A program made the position numbers and the translations under genes. From Acinetobacter sp. CS-2 (GTDB taxonomy: Bacteria; Pseudomonadota; Gammaproteobacteria; Pseudomonadales; Moraxellaceae): a stretch of 64,000 nucleotides of DNA. This document shows positions 46,330-55,240 of the stretch, piece by piece (within the stretch, counting starts at the first letter, position 1; every line of letters starts with the position of its first letter). The notes below the pieces were generated by a model. It was not told the DNA's origin. It was given only the letters and a program-made list of their open reading frames with translations, and did no database searches. Location of the stretch: the NCBI RefSeq assembly GCF_016599715.1, contig NZ_CP067019.1:1364001-1428000 (forward strand), given 5' to 3'.

Positions 46330-47004
46330 ATGACTAAATCAATTAAAAGTGTAATTGTGATTGGTGCAACAGGTCTAGTGGGACGTGAATTGCTGAAACA
46401 GCTCAACGAGCTTGAAAGCTGTGAGAAAATAACGGCTGTGGTTCGGCATGAAGATCTAAAACTTAAAAGTCTGGAAAAAGTACAACAATTTATTTTGCAG
46501 GATTTTCTGTTACTGAACGATGAAGATGTAAATGGTTATAGTCATGCCTTCAGCTGTTTAGGCACGACACTAAAACAGGCCGGTTCAAAACAGAATTTTT
46601 ATAATATTGATTATGAAATCAATGCACATTTTGCCGATTTATTTGAATCGACTCAGACCCACTATTTATTAATTAGTGCCATGGGCGCAAATGCACAATC
46701 CAGAATTTTTTACAATAAAGTCAAAGGTGAACTGGAACAGCATATCCAAGGCTTAAATCTGGAATATGTATCTGTTCTGCGCCCGTCACTATTAATCGGT
46801 GAACGACCAGAACAACGCACCTTAGAAGATATGGCACAAAAATTGTATCAAAAATTCTCGCATTGGGTTCCTGATACATTTAAATATAAGCCCGTGACAG
46901 CAGTACAAGTAGCTCATACTATGGTCGAGGCTGCACAAACTCAGACTGAAAAGTTTGAAATTTATGATAATTTACGCATACAAAATTCCAAACGAGGGAA
47001 ATAA
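46330..47004 (+). CDS. NAD(P)-binding Rossmann-fold protein (HTATIP2/atypical SDR type)
   Basis: Putative oxidoreductase or NADPH sensor, 224 aa, role unknown. The N-terminal nucleotide loop is GATGLVGRELL (about 12-22). FSCLGTTLKQAGSKQ (about 76-90) and a catalytic-like Y-N-K-V-K-G-E-L near residue 130 match the atypical SDR family that includes HTATIP2. LRPSLLIGERPEQR is also typical. It lies three bases upstream of rraA and shares a transcript with it. No substrate can be assigned from neighbours. Confidence 0.85.
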   Translation: MTKSIKSVIVIGATGLVGRELLKQLNELESCEKITAVVRHEDLKLKSLEKVQQFILQDFLLLNDEDVNGYSHAFSCLGTTLKQAGSKQNFYNIDYEINAHFADLFESTQTHYLLISAMGANAQSRIFYNKVKGELEQHIQGLNLEYVSVLRPSLLIGERPEQRTLEDMAQKLYQKFSHWVPDTFKYKPVTAVQVAHTMVEAAQTQTEKFEIYDNLRIQNSKRGK

Positions 47005-47007
47005 AAA

Positions 47008-47520
47008 GTGTCTAATCCAGCATTCGTAACCTGTGACTTACTTGATGACAATCCAGAAAAAGAAATTCAGGTGGTCACCCCATCAATGGATGGAAAATTC
47101 TTTAAAAGCTATGGTGCACGTAAAAGTTTTGGTGGTCAGGCAGTCACTGTAAAGTGTTTTGAAGATAATTCACGTGTCAAAGAACTGCTCGCAACCGATG
47201 GTACTGGTAAAGTGCTTGTGGTGGATGGTGGAGCATCTATGCGCTGTGCCTTGATGGGCGATATGATTGCTGAATCAGCGGTGAAAAATCACTGGAATGG
47301 GGTAATTATTTACGGGTGTGTACGTGATGTCGATGCCATTGCCGAACTGGACCTGGGTGTACATGCATTGGCTGCAATTCCGCAAAAAAGCAATCGTAAA
47401 GGCATAGGCGAAGTGGATTTAACTTTGTATTTTGGTGGTGTAAGCGTCAGTTCTGGCGATTATATCTATGCCGATAACAACGGCATTGTGGTGGCAAAAG
47501 AAAAATTAGTCGATTTATAA
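47008..47520 (+). CDS. rraA: Ribonuclease E activity regulator RraA
   Basis: RraA-fold protein; in E. coli it binds RNase E and lowers its activity. Many relatives instead act as oxaloacetate decarboxylase or 4-hydroxy-4-methyl-2-oxoglutarate aldolase. The product is 170 aa with a GTG start at 47008. Family marks are GQAVTVKCFEDNS, VVDGGASMRCALMGDMIAE and the loop GVIIYGCVRDVDAIAELDLG. Metal ligands of the enzyme subgroup (G-C-V-R-D) are also seen, so an enzymatic role cannot be excluded. Flanked by the Rossmann gene (3 bases) and the GST gene (22 bases). Confidence 0.88.
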   Translation: MSNPAFVTCDLLDDNPEKEIQVVTPSMDGKFFKSYGARKSFGGQAVTVKCFEDNSRVKELLATDGTGKVLVVDGGASMRCALMGDMIAESAVKNHWNGVIIYGCVRDVDAIAELDLGVHALAAIPQKSNRKGIGEVDLTLYFGGVSVSSGDYIYADNNGIVVAKEKLVDL

Positions 47521-47542
47521 AGACAGAGATACAAGGATAAAA

Positions 47543-48322
47543 ATGGTGAATCATCAAATTAAAGTGATACAAGCGCTGGCTTCATCTTTGACTGAAGGTG
47601 GACGAGGTGTGAGCGGTACAGCTTTTCCCAAGCAGCCTGAAAAATCACTGAAACTTTATGAGTTTGAGGGTTCGCCATTTTGTCGCCGTGTGCGTGAAGT
47701 TTTAACTTTGTTAAATCTGGATTATGAGGTTTATCCTTGCCCTAAGGGTGGCCAGAAATACCGGAAAATTGTCAAAGAAAAAGGTGGCAAAAAACAGTTT
47801 CCATTTTTCGTAGATGAAAATACCGGTACAGAAATATATGAATCACAAGCCATTATTAATCATTTATTTAAACATTATGGCCGAACGGGAACCACACCGA
47901 AAAAATTTGCCCATTATCCTAAAATCCCTGCTGTAGCTTTAGCTGGCACCATCGTGAATGGTGCACGCGGCGTCTGGATTAACCGGAAAATTAAAGATCG
48001 TGCAGCACCTGAGCAACTTTTGGAGTTATGGGGTTTTGAAGCCAGTCCTTTTACCCGTGTGGTACGAGCGATGTTAACCGAGCTTGAGCTACCTTATATT
48101 TATCATAACGTGGCTAAAGAGCGCTGGCAGGATATGGGGCCGGCAATATTGCGTTTAAAACCTGGAAAATATCAACCCTTAGCGGGTGGTAAACGTGAAA
48201 AGACCGTTGAAATTATGGGGCGAGATATTCAGGTTCCTTATTTGATTGATCCGAATACCGGAGTGAAAATGTTTGAGTCTGCACAGATTGTGAAATACTT
48301 AAACCAGCAATATGGTCACTAA
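47543..48322 (+). CDS. Protein with two tandem glutathione S-transferase N-terminal (thioredoxin-fold) domains
   Basis: Unusual architecture, 259 aa. The first thioredoxin-like domain (about 35-117) reads YEFEGSPFCRRVREVL, with a single active Cys in P-F-C-R, and ends ESQAIINHLFKHYG. The second (about 165-258) reads LWGFEASPFTRVVRAML, where the Cys is replaced by Thr, and ends ESAQIVKYLNQQYG. The all-helical GST C-domain is absent; instead the domain is duplicated. Glutathione-linked redox or transferase activity is inferred only. A terminator follows. It is third gene after the Rossmann gene and rraA. Confidence 0.85.
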   Translation: MVNHQIKVIQALASSLTEGGRGVSGTAFPKQPEKSLKLYEFEGSPFCRRVREVLTLLNLDYEVYPCPKGGQKYRKIVKEKGGKKQFPFFVDENTGTEIYESQAIINHLFKHYGRTGTTPKKFAHYPKIPAVALAGTIVNGARGVWINRKIKDRAAPEQLLELWGFEASPFTRVVRAMLTELELPYIYHNVAKERWQDMGPAILRLKPGKYQPLAGGKREKTVEIMGRDIQVPYLIDPNTGVKMFESAQIVKYLNQQYGH

Positions 48323-48631
48323 TCTCATCCGAAGTAAGAAACTGCTAAAACAGCGGTTTTTTTTTGGCCTATATCTGATTAATTTAAGTAAAAACTAAAG
48401 TAAGTTATACCCTGTATGATAGTCAGAATATTGAATGGATAACTGATGGCTAAATCATCGATTGAAACTTTAAAATTTGTATTTTATGGTCTTAACGCTG
48501 GCTGATTACAATGCAATAGTAAATAAAATTGATCGTTTATTAATATAAAAGTTATTAAATTACCTGATTTTAGGGATATTGTTTAGCTTGTATTTTTCGC
48601 TATAGTAGGCGGTTATAATAGGGGGTGCTGT
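48323..48631. other. Gap upstream of the two-component genes
   Basis: 309 bases, AT-rich after 48500. It holds the GST-gene terminator, a 19-codon ATG frame (48446-48505) I do not count as a gene, and the response-regulator leader with AGGGGG before the GTG at 48632. No other feature was seen. Confidence 0.5.
48339..48366 (+). terminator. Terminator after the tandem GST-N gene
   Basis: AAACTGCT (48339-48346) pairs with AGCGGTTT (48352-48359, one G-U pair), followed by a run of nine Ts in all. Confidence 0.85.
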
Positions 48632-49314
48632 GTGTCAGAATTAGCAACGATTTTACCCGTTCCAGTTTTAATTGTTGAAGATGAAGGGCTGATTCAAGAA
48701 CGATTAAAAAAAATATTGGCAGAACTGGGCTATAGTGAAGATATGCTTATTTTTGCTAAAAACTTGCAACAGGCTTTTGTAGAAATAGAGCAGCAACCTG
48801 TTTCCTTAGCTTTGGTTGATTTGGGACTGCCTGACGGTAACGGCATAGAGCTGATTGAAAAGCTTCGTGCACAGGATAGCAATCCATGATCTTGGTGATT
48901 TCAGCCTGGAGTACTCAGGAAAGTTTATTTTCAGCAATCAAGGCAGGTGCGACAGGTTATGTTCTGAAAGAACGTGATGATGTTGAAGTTAAGTTATCCA
49001 TTCGCAGCATTTTACGTGGCGGTGCGCCGATAGACCCTTTTATTGCTCAAGAAATTTTGAAACAGATATCAGCTGCGGTTATACCGGCAGTGGCTGATCA
49101 GAAAATCATAGATGCAGATATGGAGCTGTTAACCAGCCGGGAAACTGAGATTCTAAATCTGGTCGCTCAAGGCATGAGTAACCGGGAAATCGCCGAACAA
49201 CTCTTTGTTTCTAAATATACGGTTGAAAGTCATATTAAGCATATTTACCGGAAATTGTCGGTAAGCAAAAGAACAAAGGCCGTGAGTGCAGCACGATCCT
49301 TAGGGCTTTTATGA
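48632..49314 (+). pseudogene. NarL/UhpA-type response regulator, split by a frameshift in the receiver domain
   Basis: Two overlapping frames together make one LuxR-family response regulator. The first (48632-48889, GTG start, 85 codons) carries the acidic pocket (VEDE, 15-18) and phosphoacceptor Asp63 in LVDLGLPDG. It stops at a TGA just before strand beta-4. The second frame starts at the overlapping ATG (ATGA, 48886) and continues directly as MILVISAW, the expected beta-4. One base gained around 48880-48886 (for example CCC in place of CC before ATG) would restore a single protein of about 227 aa. It is either a real frameshift mutation, a sequencing error or a split gene held together by stop-restart. 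Confidence 0.85.
48886..49314 (+). CDS. C-terminal fragment of the response regulator with LuxR helix-turn-helix
   Basis: 142 aa. It supplies the rest of the receiver (LVISAWSTQES, then the conserved Lys in GYVLKERDD) and a complete LuxR/FixJ DNA-binding domain (LTSRETEILNLVAQGMSNRE, then EQLFVSKYTVESHIKHIYRKL). It lacks the phosphoacceptor Asp, so phosphorylation control would be lost unless both pieces associate. An AGGA lies nine bases before its ATG, and the four-base overlap with the first frame allows restart. It overlaps the kinase start by four bases. Confidence 0.75.
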   Translation: MILVISAWSTQESLFSAIKAGATGYVLKERDDVEVKLSIRSILRGGAPIDPFIAQEILKQISAAVIPAVADQKIIDADMELLTSRETEILNLVAQGMSNREIAEQLFVSKYTVESHIKHIYRKLSVSKRTKAVSAARSLGLL

Positions 49315-51194
49315 AGCAGTTGATTGGGCATTATTTTTTTATTTTTGTTCTTAGCCTGCTGAGTCAATTTAGTTATGCTGAAATAATTGAAAATATCAAT
49401 GCACAATGTGCAGTGCACATTCATTCTGTTGATACCGTTAAAACCAGTTCATTTACAGTTTTACCCCGACAGGGCTGGCAATCTGTAAATTTGCCGGATC
49501 AGTGGCAAAAGCGCTGGAAAAATTATAATGGAGCAGCATGGTATAAAATTCAGTGGAGCTGGTCATGTCAGAATCAGGCCAGACTTGCAGAACCGATTGC
49601 TTTTGCAATTGATTATATTAATTCTGCTGGCGCAGTGTTTTTAAATGGCGATTTACTCTGGAGAGACAAGCATTTACAGGAGCCGCTGTCAAAAAGCTGG
49701 AATATGCCGCGTTACTGGATTTTACCGATATCGGGATTAAACAGCGGCAAAAATGAAATTTTAATTTATGTGAAGGGCTTTGCTTACCAGTCTCCGGGTA
49801 TTGGTCAAATTTCTTTTAATAATATACAAAACAATTATGAGTCATATCAAAGTCAGGTATGGAATCGCCGGACTTTATTTCAAATTAATCTTATTGTATC
49901 CCTTACCTTTGGAGTGGTCTGTTCTGTTATATGGCTATCGCGGCGAAAAGAAAGCACTTTTGGATGGTTTGCCTTAAGTTCCTTGTTATGGGTGCTATTT
50001 ATTTCCAATATGTTGACTACAGAAACATTTCCCTATCCAAATACACTAATTGCAGCACAGGCCAATTTGGCTTTTTTTATTCTTTATGTTGTAAGTTTCT
50101 GTATTTATTCATTCAGGTTTATCCAAAAGCGCTTTATTAAAGTTGAGACAGTTGTTTGGGGAATTACGGGACTGATTATTGCAGGTGTTTTTCTAATCCC
50201 GCAGCAGTCTGCTTATTGGGTTTTTGCGCTGATATTTTTAATTTATGTTGGACTGTTTATTATTGGTTATCTATATGCCTGTTATTACGCAATTCAATCT
50301 AAAAGAACAGATTATATCTTTTTAGCCATTTGCCTAAGCGCTATTGTCATTTTTATGATATTCGACCTTTTATTATTATCGGGAGGGATGGTTGTAAAGG
50401 ATGTTCGACCATTATCTCCCTATACCGGACCGATTATCACCTTTTTTATGGTGATTATATTAGGTTCAAGATTGGCCCGTAATGTTAAAAAAATTGAAAC
50501 ATTTAATGCCCAGCTAGAAATGAAAGTTCAGCAGGTCAGTAATGATTTAAGCTCCAGTTTGAATGAAAAACATCAATTAGAGCTTAAAAATGTCAAGCTG
50601 CAAGAAAGAATCAATTTATCTCATGATTTGCATGATGGTTTGGGCGCATCATTGGTTCGCTCGATGATTTTAGTAGATCAAAGCATGCATGATATTTCCA
50701 ACAAGCAATTTTTATCGATGCTTAAATTACTAAGAGATGACCTTAGGCAAATTATCGATAGTGGTTCATCTGCGGATAATAAAATTCCAGTCAATCCCAT
50801 ACTGTGGGTGGCACCCGTTAGGCATCGTTTTAGTCAGCTTATGGATGAGCTGGACATTCGTTCTAAATGGATTTTTCCGCAGGAATGGCAAGCCGTGCCG
50901 AGTGCTTTGCAGTGTCTCACCTTGATTCGGGTATTGGAAGAAAGCCTGACCAATATTATTAAACATAGTCAGGCCAAGCAGGTAAAAATAGCCATGGTCT
51001 ATATTCGAGAAAACCAGTTTATTTTGAGTATAGAAGATGACGGTGTCGGTTTTGACGCAGATAGTGTAGTGCAACAGGGATTAAGTATTGGCATGCGCAG
51101 TATGAAAATGCGTTTGGAGCGTATGGGCGGCGAGTTTAAATTATCTTCTGAACCGGGTTGCACCATCATTCAGGCGATTGTTCAGCTGAAATAA
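49311..51194 (+). CDS. Membrane sensor histidine kinase, 7TM-DISM type with HisKA_3 domain
   Basis: Sensor kinase of a NarL/UhpB-type pair, 627 aa. Signal peptide about 1-23. An extracytoplasmic beta-sandwich (about 30-180, with WYKIQWSWSC and FLNGDLLWRDK) resembles sugar-binding jelly rolls of 7TMR-DISM proteins. Seven membrane helices run from about 185 to 390. A coiled coil leads to the HisKA_3 phosphorylation site S-H-D-L-H-D-G-L-G (His near 438). ATPase motifs are ESLTNIIKHSQA (about 543) and EDDGVGFD (about 576). All parts look intact, in contrast with its partner. The ligand is unknown. Confidence 0.88.
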   Translation: MKQLIGHYFFIFVLSLLSQFSYAEIIENINAQCAVHIHSVDTVKTSSFTVLPRQGWQSVNLPDQWQKRWKNYNGAAWYKIQWSWSCQNQARLAEPIAFAIDYINSAGAVFLNGDLLWRDKHLQEPLSKSWNMPRYWILPISGLNSGKNEILIYVKGFAYQSPGIGQISFNNIQNNYESYQSQVWNRRTLFQINLIVSLTFGVVCSVIWLSRRKESTFGWFALSSLLWVLFISNMLTTETFPYPNTLIAAQANLAFFILYVVSFCIYSFRFIQKRFIKVETVVWGITGLIIAGVFLIPQQSAYWVFALIFLIYVGLFIIGYLYACYYAIQSKRTDYIFLAICLSAIVIFMIFDLLLLSGGMVVKDVRPLSPYTGPIITFFMVIILGSRLARNVKKIETFNAQLEMKVQQVSNDLSSSLNEKHQLELKNVKLQERINLSHDLHDGLGASLVRSMILVDQSMHDISNKQFLSMLKLLRDDLRQIIDSGSSADNKIPVNPILWVAPVRHRFSQLMDELDIRSKWIFPQEWQAVPSALQCLTLIRVLEESLTNIIKHSQAKQVKIAMVYIRENQFILSIEDDGVGFDADSVVQQGLSIGMRSMKMRLERMGGEFKLSSEPGCTIIQAIVQLK

Positions 51195-51328
51195 GCAATT
51201 AAATTTTTTTTGCTTTTTAAATGTCGGTTGCTATTTCATCATTTTATAAAATTGGAAGAAATTAAAATGAGTGAATTATTTTTTCTGCTGATCTTGAGAA
51301 GAAATAAATATAAATTTTTTAAAATATA

Positions 51329-51359
51329 AAAATGGGGAAAATATTATTTTCCCCATTTT
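51329..51359. terminator. Bidirectional terminator between the kinase and roxA
   Basis: A 14-bp perfect stem (51329-51342 with 51346-51359) with loop ATT. It has T-rich flanks on both strands and serves the convergent kinase and roxA genes. Confidence 0.88.
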
Positions 51360-51369
51360 GTAGCTTTAT

Positions 51370-52539
51370 TTATTCTTCATCTTCTGCAGGCAACAGCATC
51401 AGAATAGATTCATTGAGCAAATTCATAATGTCTTCGAAAATATCTGGATCATATAAATTGTCATCGAGTAATACCGAACCGCCGTCAGCCAACTGTTTTA
51501 AAATTGGGGCAAAAACTTCGGAAATACAAATGCCTTCACCATTTGCCCAAAATAGCAACTCACCTTCAGCTTCAGTATAAAGCAGGCGAGATGCCGGCTC
51601 GAGCATGAGTGAATAGCCCTGATCCAAAGCTTCTTCCAGATCACCTGTACCAATGGCTTCTGCCTCTGGAATATTTTCCGGATATTTCGCTTCTGACATC
51701 AGGCTCATCAGGGCATCCTCAAGCACAGCCGGATTTTGCAATTGTGCCAAAAGTTCAGTTTTTAAATACTCCAGCTCATTTTGGGTAATTTGACCAATCG
51801 GGCTGATTTTGTCACGTAGAATGTCTTTTAATGGATTTTTAAGCAACTGATCGTCTGCGAATTTGTCACTGACGCGATCCATCATTTCTGCCACGTTCGG
51901 CATGCGGAAACCGAAAGAGAAAGTCAGGCAATCATCTTCCGCTACGCCGTAGTGTGATAAACCAGGCGGTACATATAGTAGATCACCGGGAGCAAGCACC
52001 TCATCAAAATTGACTTCCATGTCAGGCAGTAATTTTAAAGGTTGCCCTGCAACGAAGTCAGTGTTGGCATCACACATTTGTCCCAATTGCCAGCGGCGAT
52101 GACCATAGCCTTGGAGCAAAAATACATCATAAAAGTCGAAGTGCTTACCAACAGAGCCACCTTTAGGCGCATAAGACACCATGATGTCATCACGACGCCA
52201 CAGCGGAATGAAGGGAAATTTCTTCCATAGTTCAGCCAGATCAAATGAATAATGGTCTACCGCCTGAACCAGTAGAGTCCAAAGCTTAGGCATCTTCTGA
52301 AAGTCTGCTTTAATCAAAGGTGAAGACTTCACTGACCATTGATTTGGGTCTTTATCTTTTTGCTTGATTAAGCGAGCAGTGACATTTTCATCTAGCGCCA
52401 GTTCCATAACATCATGAGGTTCTAAAAGACCTGCAATTTCAGGGAGAGCGTTACGAACCAGTAATGGCTTTTTTTGCCAGTATTCGGCAAGGAATTGTTC
52501 GGCGGTAATTCCGCCAAGCACGTCTAGAGGCTGGGACAT
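51370..52539 (-). CDS. roxA: Ribosomal oxygenase RoxA (L16 arginine 3-hydroxylase, YcfD type)
   Basis: Fe(II)/2-oxoglutarate JmjC-type oxygenase; the E. coli member hydroxylates Arg81 of ribosomal protein L16. The product is 389 aa from the ATG at 52539, with AGGTG nine bases upstream. N-terminal motif FLAEYWQKKPLLVRNA. The iron ligands are H-F-D in VGKHFDFYDVF (about 134) and a distal His in PGLSHYGVAEDD (about 196). LYVPPG precedes it. The C-terminal winged-helix-like domain ends in an acidic tail. It is a single gene downstream of yceF, with a 240-base gap before it. Confidence 0.92.
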   Translation of the reverse strand: MSQPLDVLGGITAEQFLAEYWQKKPLLVRNALPEIAGLLEPHDVMELALDENVTARLIKQKDKDPNQWSVKSSPLIKADFQKMPKLWTLLVQAVDHYSFDLAELWKKFPFIPLWRRDDIMVSYAPKGGSVGKHFDFYDVFLLQGYGHRRWQLGQMCDANTDFVAGQPLKLLPDMEVNFDEVLAPGDLLYVPPGLSHYGVAEDDCLTFSFGFRMPNVAEMMDRVSDKFADDQLLKNPLKDILRDKISPIGQITQNELEYLKTELLAQLQNPAVLEDALMSLMSEAKYPENIPEAEAIGTGDLEEALDQGYSLMLEPASRLLYTEAEGELLFWANGEGICISEVFAPILKQLADGGSVLLDDNLYDPDIFEDIMNLLNESILMLLPAEDEE

Positions 52540-52741
52540 AAGATAAAGCACCTATAAATTTATGCTTATTGTCTATGGAGTTGCAGGTGAGAGCAAGTTG
52601 TAAATCAGTTGGGGAAGATTCCTTAGTCTGCATTATGGGAGTGAAGTAGTGTGGGAAGTTTTGAAATTGATAATAGCGCAATGCTAGCCATGAATCATGG
52701 ACAGAAAAAACTTGAACAAAGGGGGCGGAACCCTCAAATAA

Positions 52742-52775
52742 GCCAACCATTCAAGTCATGGAAGGATTGGCTTAA
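52742..52775 (-). terminator. Weak hairpin after yceF
   Basis: AAGCCAA (52742-52748) pairs with TTGGCTT (52769-52775) over a 20-base loop. No T-run follows, so it is only a possible terminator of the yceF unit. Confidence 0.3.
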
Positions 52776-52787
52776 GCAGAATTTGAG

Positions 52788-53381
52788 CTAAGGCACTAAC
52801 ACATTCAACTGACGCAGAATATGACAAAGTTGAATCATCGGCATACCCATCAAAGTGGTTTGATCTTGCCCGGTCATCTGTTCAAACAGACTAATGCCGA
52901 GGCTTTCACACTTAAAACTGCCTGCACACATTAAAGGTTGATCGACTTCAATATAACGTTCAATTTCGGCCAAACCCAGTTTGCGGAATTTCACTTTATA
53001 ATGTTCAACCAGAGTCTGTTCAAATCCCGTCGATTTTTGCTGTACGCTGAGGGCGGTACTGAAATAAACGATTTTGTCCGAATTGGCCTGTAACTGTTTG
53101 ATGGCTTTTTCCACAGTCAAAGGTTTGCCAATAAAAATATCGGGTGCCCCTTCACGCCACGCCACCTGATCGGAACCAATCACAATAGCATCGGGATATT
53201 GTTCGGCAATAATGTTGGCCTTTTCAAAAGCTAGCCGTTTCGCCAGTTCATCTGCATGGTCTTCGCCCCGTGGGGATTCATCGATATCTGGTACCAAGCT
53301 CTGATAGTCGATACGGAGACGATTCATCAGCTCTTTACGGGTTTGACTGCTTGAAGCCAAAATAATGTTGGGAGTATTCAT
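52788..53381 (-). CDS. yceF: Maf-family nucleotide pyrophosphatase YceF
   Basis: House-cleaning pyrophosphatase; the YceF subgroup acts on 7-methyl-GTP. The product is 197 aa. Motifs are ILASSSQTRKELMNRL at the N-terminus, DIDESPRGEDHADELAKRLA, the catalytic IGSDQVAW and IGKPLTVEKAIKQL. The segment CAGSFKCESLGISLFEQM matches E. coli YceF (CAGSFKSEGFGITLFERL) more closely than the canonical dTTP/UTP YhdE subgroup. Its start codon overlaps the last base of the DUF2237 gene, so the two are coupled. Confidence 0.9.
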   Translation of the reverse strand: MNTPNIILASSSQTRKELMNRLRIDYQSLVPDIDESPRGEDHADELAKRLAFEKANIIAEQYPDAIVIGSDQVAWREGAPDIFIGKPLTVEKAIKQLQANSDKIVYFSTALSVQQKSTGFEQTLVEHYKVKFRKLGLAEIERYIEVDQPLMCAGSFKCESLGISLFEQMTGQDQTTLMGMPMIQLCHILRQLNVLVP

Positions 53382-53764
53382 TACACTGCATATTCCATGA
53401 GCACATCAAGCGGAACATATGAGAGCACAGCTTGATGGCAAGCTTGTATTTTAATAGGCGGAGCAATACCAGCCTGATATGCTTCAACCCAACGGGTCAC
53501 ACAAATGCACCAGAAATCACCCGGTTCTAGACCTGGGAAATCGACTTCTGGAAGAGGTGTGATCAGGTCATTACCTACTTTTTGCGAGAAATTCAGAAAC
53601 TCAGCGGTCATTTGTGCACACATCGTATGCTGACCTAGATCTGTGGTCGCCGTATGACAAAAGCCGTTACGAAAATAACCGGTAATAGGAGAGTAGCAAC
53701 AGCTTGCCAAGGGTTCGCCTAAAACATTTAAACGATTGATATTTGGATCTGGGTGAATAGACAT
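53381..53764 (-). CDS. DUF2237-family protein
   Basis: Protein of unknown function, 127 aa, matching the DUF2237 pattern: NVLGEPLASCCYSPITGYFRNGFC, then TDLGQHTMCAQMTAEFL, and LEPGDFWCICVTRWVEA. The family has several conserved cysteines (here CC at about 22-23, C35, C48, CIC at about 92-94), which suggests metal or redox chemistry. It is soluble with no signal. It lies upstream of yceF with one-base overlap and divergent from pgk. The C-terminal HQAVLSYVPLDVLMEYAV is intact. Confidence 0.82.
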   Translation of the reverse strand: MSIHPDPNINRLNVLGEPLASCCYSPITGYFRNGFCHTATTDLGQHTMCAQMTAEFLNFSQKVGNDLITPLPEVDFPGLEPGDFWCICVTRWVEAYQAGIAPPIKIQACHQAVLSYVPLDVLMEYAV

Positions 53765-53905
53765 AAGCTCTAAATCATGAGGTGGCTTTTGACTATGATA
53801 ATCAAAACTTTGTCTTTCGACAGCTTTTCTGCAAAAGATGCTAACCTTTTTCTACATAATCATTTAAAATCGGGGCGTTTTTTATATCTATAAAGTGAGC
53901 TCTAC

Positions 53906-55093
53906 ATGAACTTTCAGCGTATGACTGACCTGGATTTGGCAGGTAAGCGTGTACTAATTCGTGAAGATTTAAACGTTCCTGTTAAAAACGGTGTAATTAC
54001 CAGTGATGCACGTTTACGCGCAGCATTGCCAACCATTAAAGCGGCTTTGGAAAAAGGTGCAGCAGTCATGGTTTATTCACACCTTGGTCGTCCAGTTGAA
54101 GGTGAGCCAAAACCTGAACAATCTTTGGCGCCAGTTGCAGCGTACTTAACTGAAGCTTTGGGCCAGGAAGTAAAACTTTTCACTGATTATTTAGATGGTG
54201 TTGAAGTTGCAGCTGGTCAAGTGGTACTTCTTGAAAACTGCCGTTTCAATGTTGGGGAAAAGAAAAACAACCCTGAACTTGCACAAAAATATGCTGCGCT
54301 TTGCGACGTATTTGTGATGGATGCATTTGGTACTGCACACCGTGCAGAAGCGTCAACTGAAGGCGTGGCGCGTTTTGCAAAAGTAGCGGCTGCGGGTCCT
54401 TTACTTGCAGCAGAACTGGATGCTTTGGGTCGTGCACTTAAAACCCCTGAAAAACCAATGGTTGCCATTGTTGCGGGTTCTAAAGTATCAACTAAGCTTG
54501 ATGTACTCACTTCACTTTCAGATATTTGCGATCAAATTATCGTAGGTGGCGGTATTGCCAATACCTTCCTGTCTGCGGCTGGTTTTAATGTTGGTAAATC
54601 ACTGTGCGAAAATGACTTGATCGATACTGCAAAAGCGATTGCAGCAAAAGTTTCTGTACCGCTTCCAACTGACGTTGTGGTTGCAGATGCTGCTGAAATT
54701 AACTTTGATGATTTCCTCGGTTCATTGGCTGCGGCTAAAGCTGTAGTGAAAAAAGTTGAAGATGTTGCAGACAACGACATGATTTTGGATGTGGGTCCAG
54801 AAACTGCGAAAGCATTTGCTGAAATCCTGAAAACATCAAAAACGATTCTCTGGAATGGTCCTGTTGGCGTATTTGAAGTAGATCAGTTCGGTGAAGGCAC
54901 TAAAGCACTCTCTTTAGCAATTGCGGAATCTGATGGTTTCTCTATTGCCGGTGGTGGTGATACTTTAGCTGCGATTGATAAATACGACGTTGCAGACAAG
55001 ATCGGTTATATCTCTACTGGTGGTGGTGCATTCCTTGAATTTGTTGAGGGCAAAACCCTTCCAGCGGTTGCTGTGCTTTTAGAACGTGCTTAA
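53906..55093 (+). CDS. pgk: Phosphoglycerate kinase
   Basis: Glycolytic/gluconeogenic enzyme moving phosphate between 1,3-bisphosphoglycerate and ADP, 395 aa. The N-terminal substrate site reads [15 protein letters not shown] and [12 protein letters not shown], with [15 protein letters not shown]. The interdomain helix is [14 protein letters not shown]. The nucleotide domain carries [31 protein letters not shown] and [19 protein letters not shown]. It is the first gene of a pgk-lipoprotein-fba stretch, but a UUCG-loop terminator follows, so the three are probably separate transcripts. Confidence 0.98.
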   Translation: MNFQRMTDLDLAGKRVLIREDLNVPVKNGVITSDARLRAALPTIKAALEKGAAVMVYSHLGRPVEGEPKPEQSLAPVAAYLTEALGQEVKLFTDYLDGVEVAAGQVVLLENCRFNVGEKKNNPELAQKYAALCDVFVMDAFGTAHRAEASTEGVARFAKVAAAGPLLAAELDALGRALKTPEKPMVAIVAGSKVSTKLDVLTSLSDICDQIIVGGGIANTFLSAAGFNVGKSLCENDLIDTAKAIAAKVSVPLPTDVVVADAAEINFDDFLGSLAAAKAVVKKVEDVADNDMILDVGPETAKAFAEILKTSKTILWNGPVGVFEVDQFGEGTKALSLAIAESDGFSIAGGGDTLAAIDKYDVADKIGYISTGGGAFLEFVEGKTLPAVAVLLERA

Positions 55094-55113
55094 TATATTC
55101 TTTTAAAAGTATC

Positions 55114-55139
55114 AAAGGTTGACTTCGGTCAGCCTTTTT
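55114..55139 (+). terminator. Terminator after pgk with UUCG loop
   Basis: AAAGGTTGAC (55114-55123) and GTCAGCCTTT (55128-55137) flank a TTCG tetraloop, followed by Ts. Confidence 0.92.
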
Positions 55140-55240
55140 TCATTGCTTTTTCATTTGAGTGATTCATTTTTTGGTCATAAAAATGCAATATATCTGCAAT
55201 AAAATTCCGGTCATTAAATCTCCTGTCGTAGGAAAATGTG

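Noticed and set aside
48446..48505. 19-codon ATG frame in the gap upstream of the response regulator
   Set aside because: Too short to support without conservation or expression data. No leader-peptide signature.
52451..52750. 99-codon reverse frame covering the roxA upstream gap
   Set aside because: Its last third runs out of frame through the start of roxA, and the composition is not convincing. Judged a chance frame.
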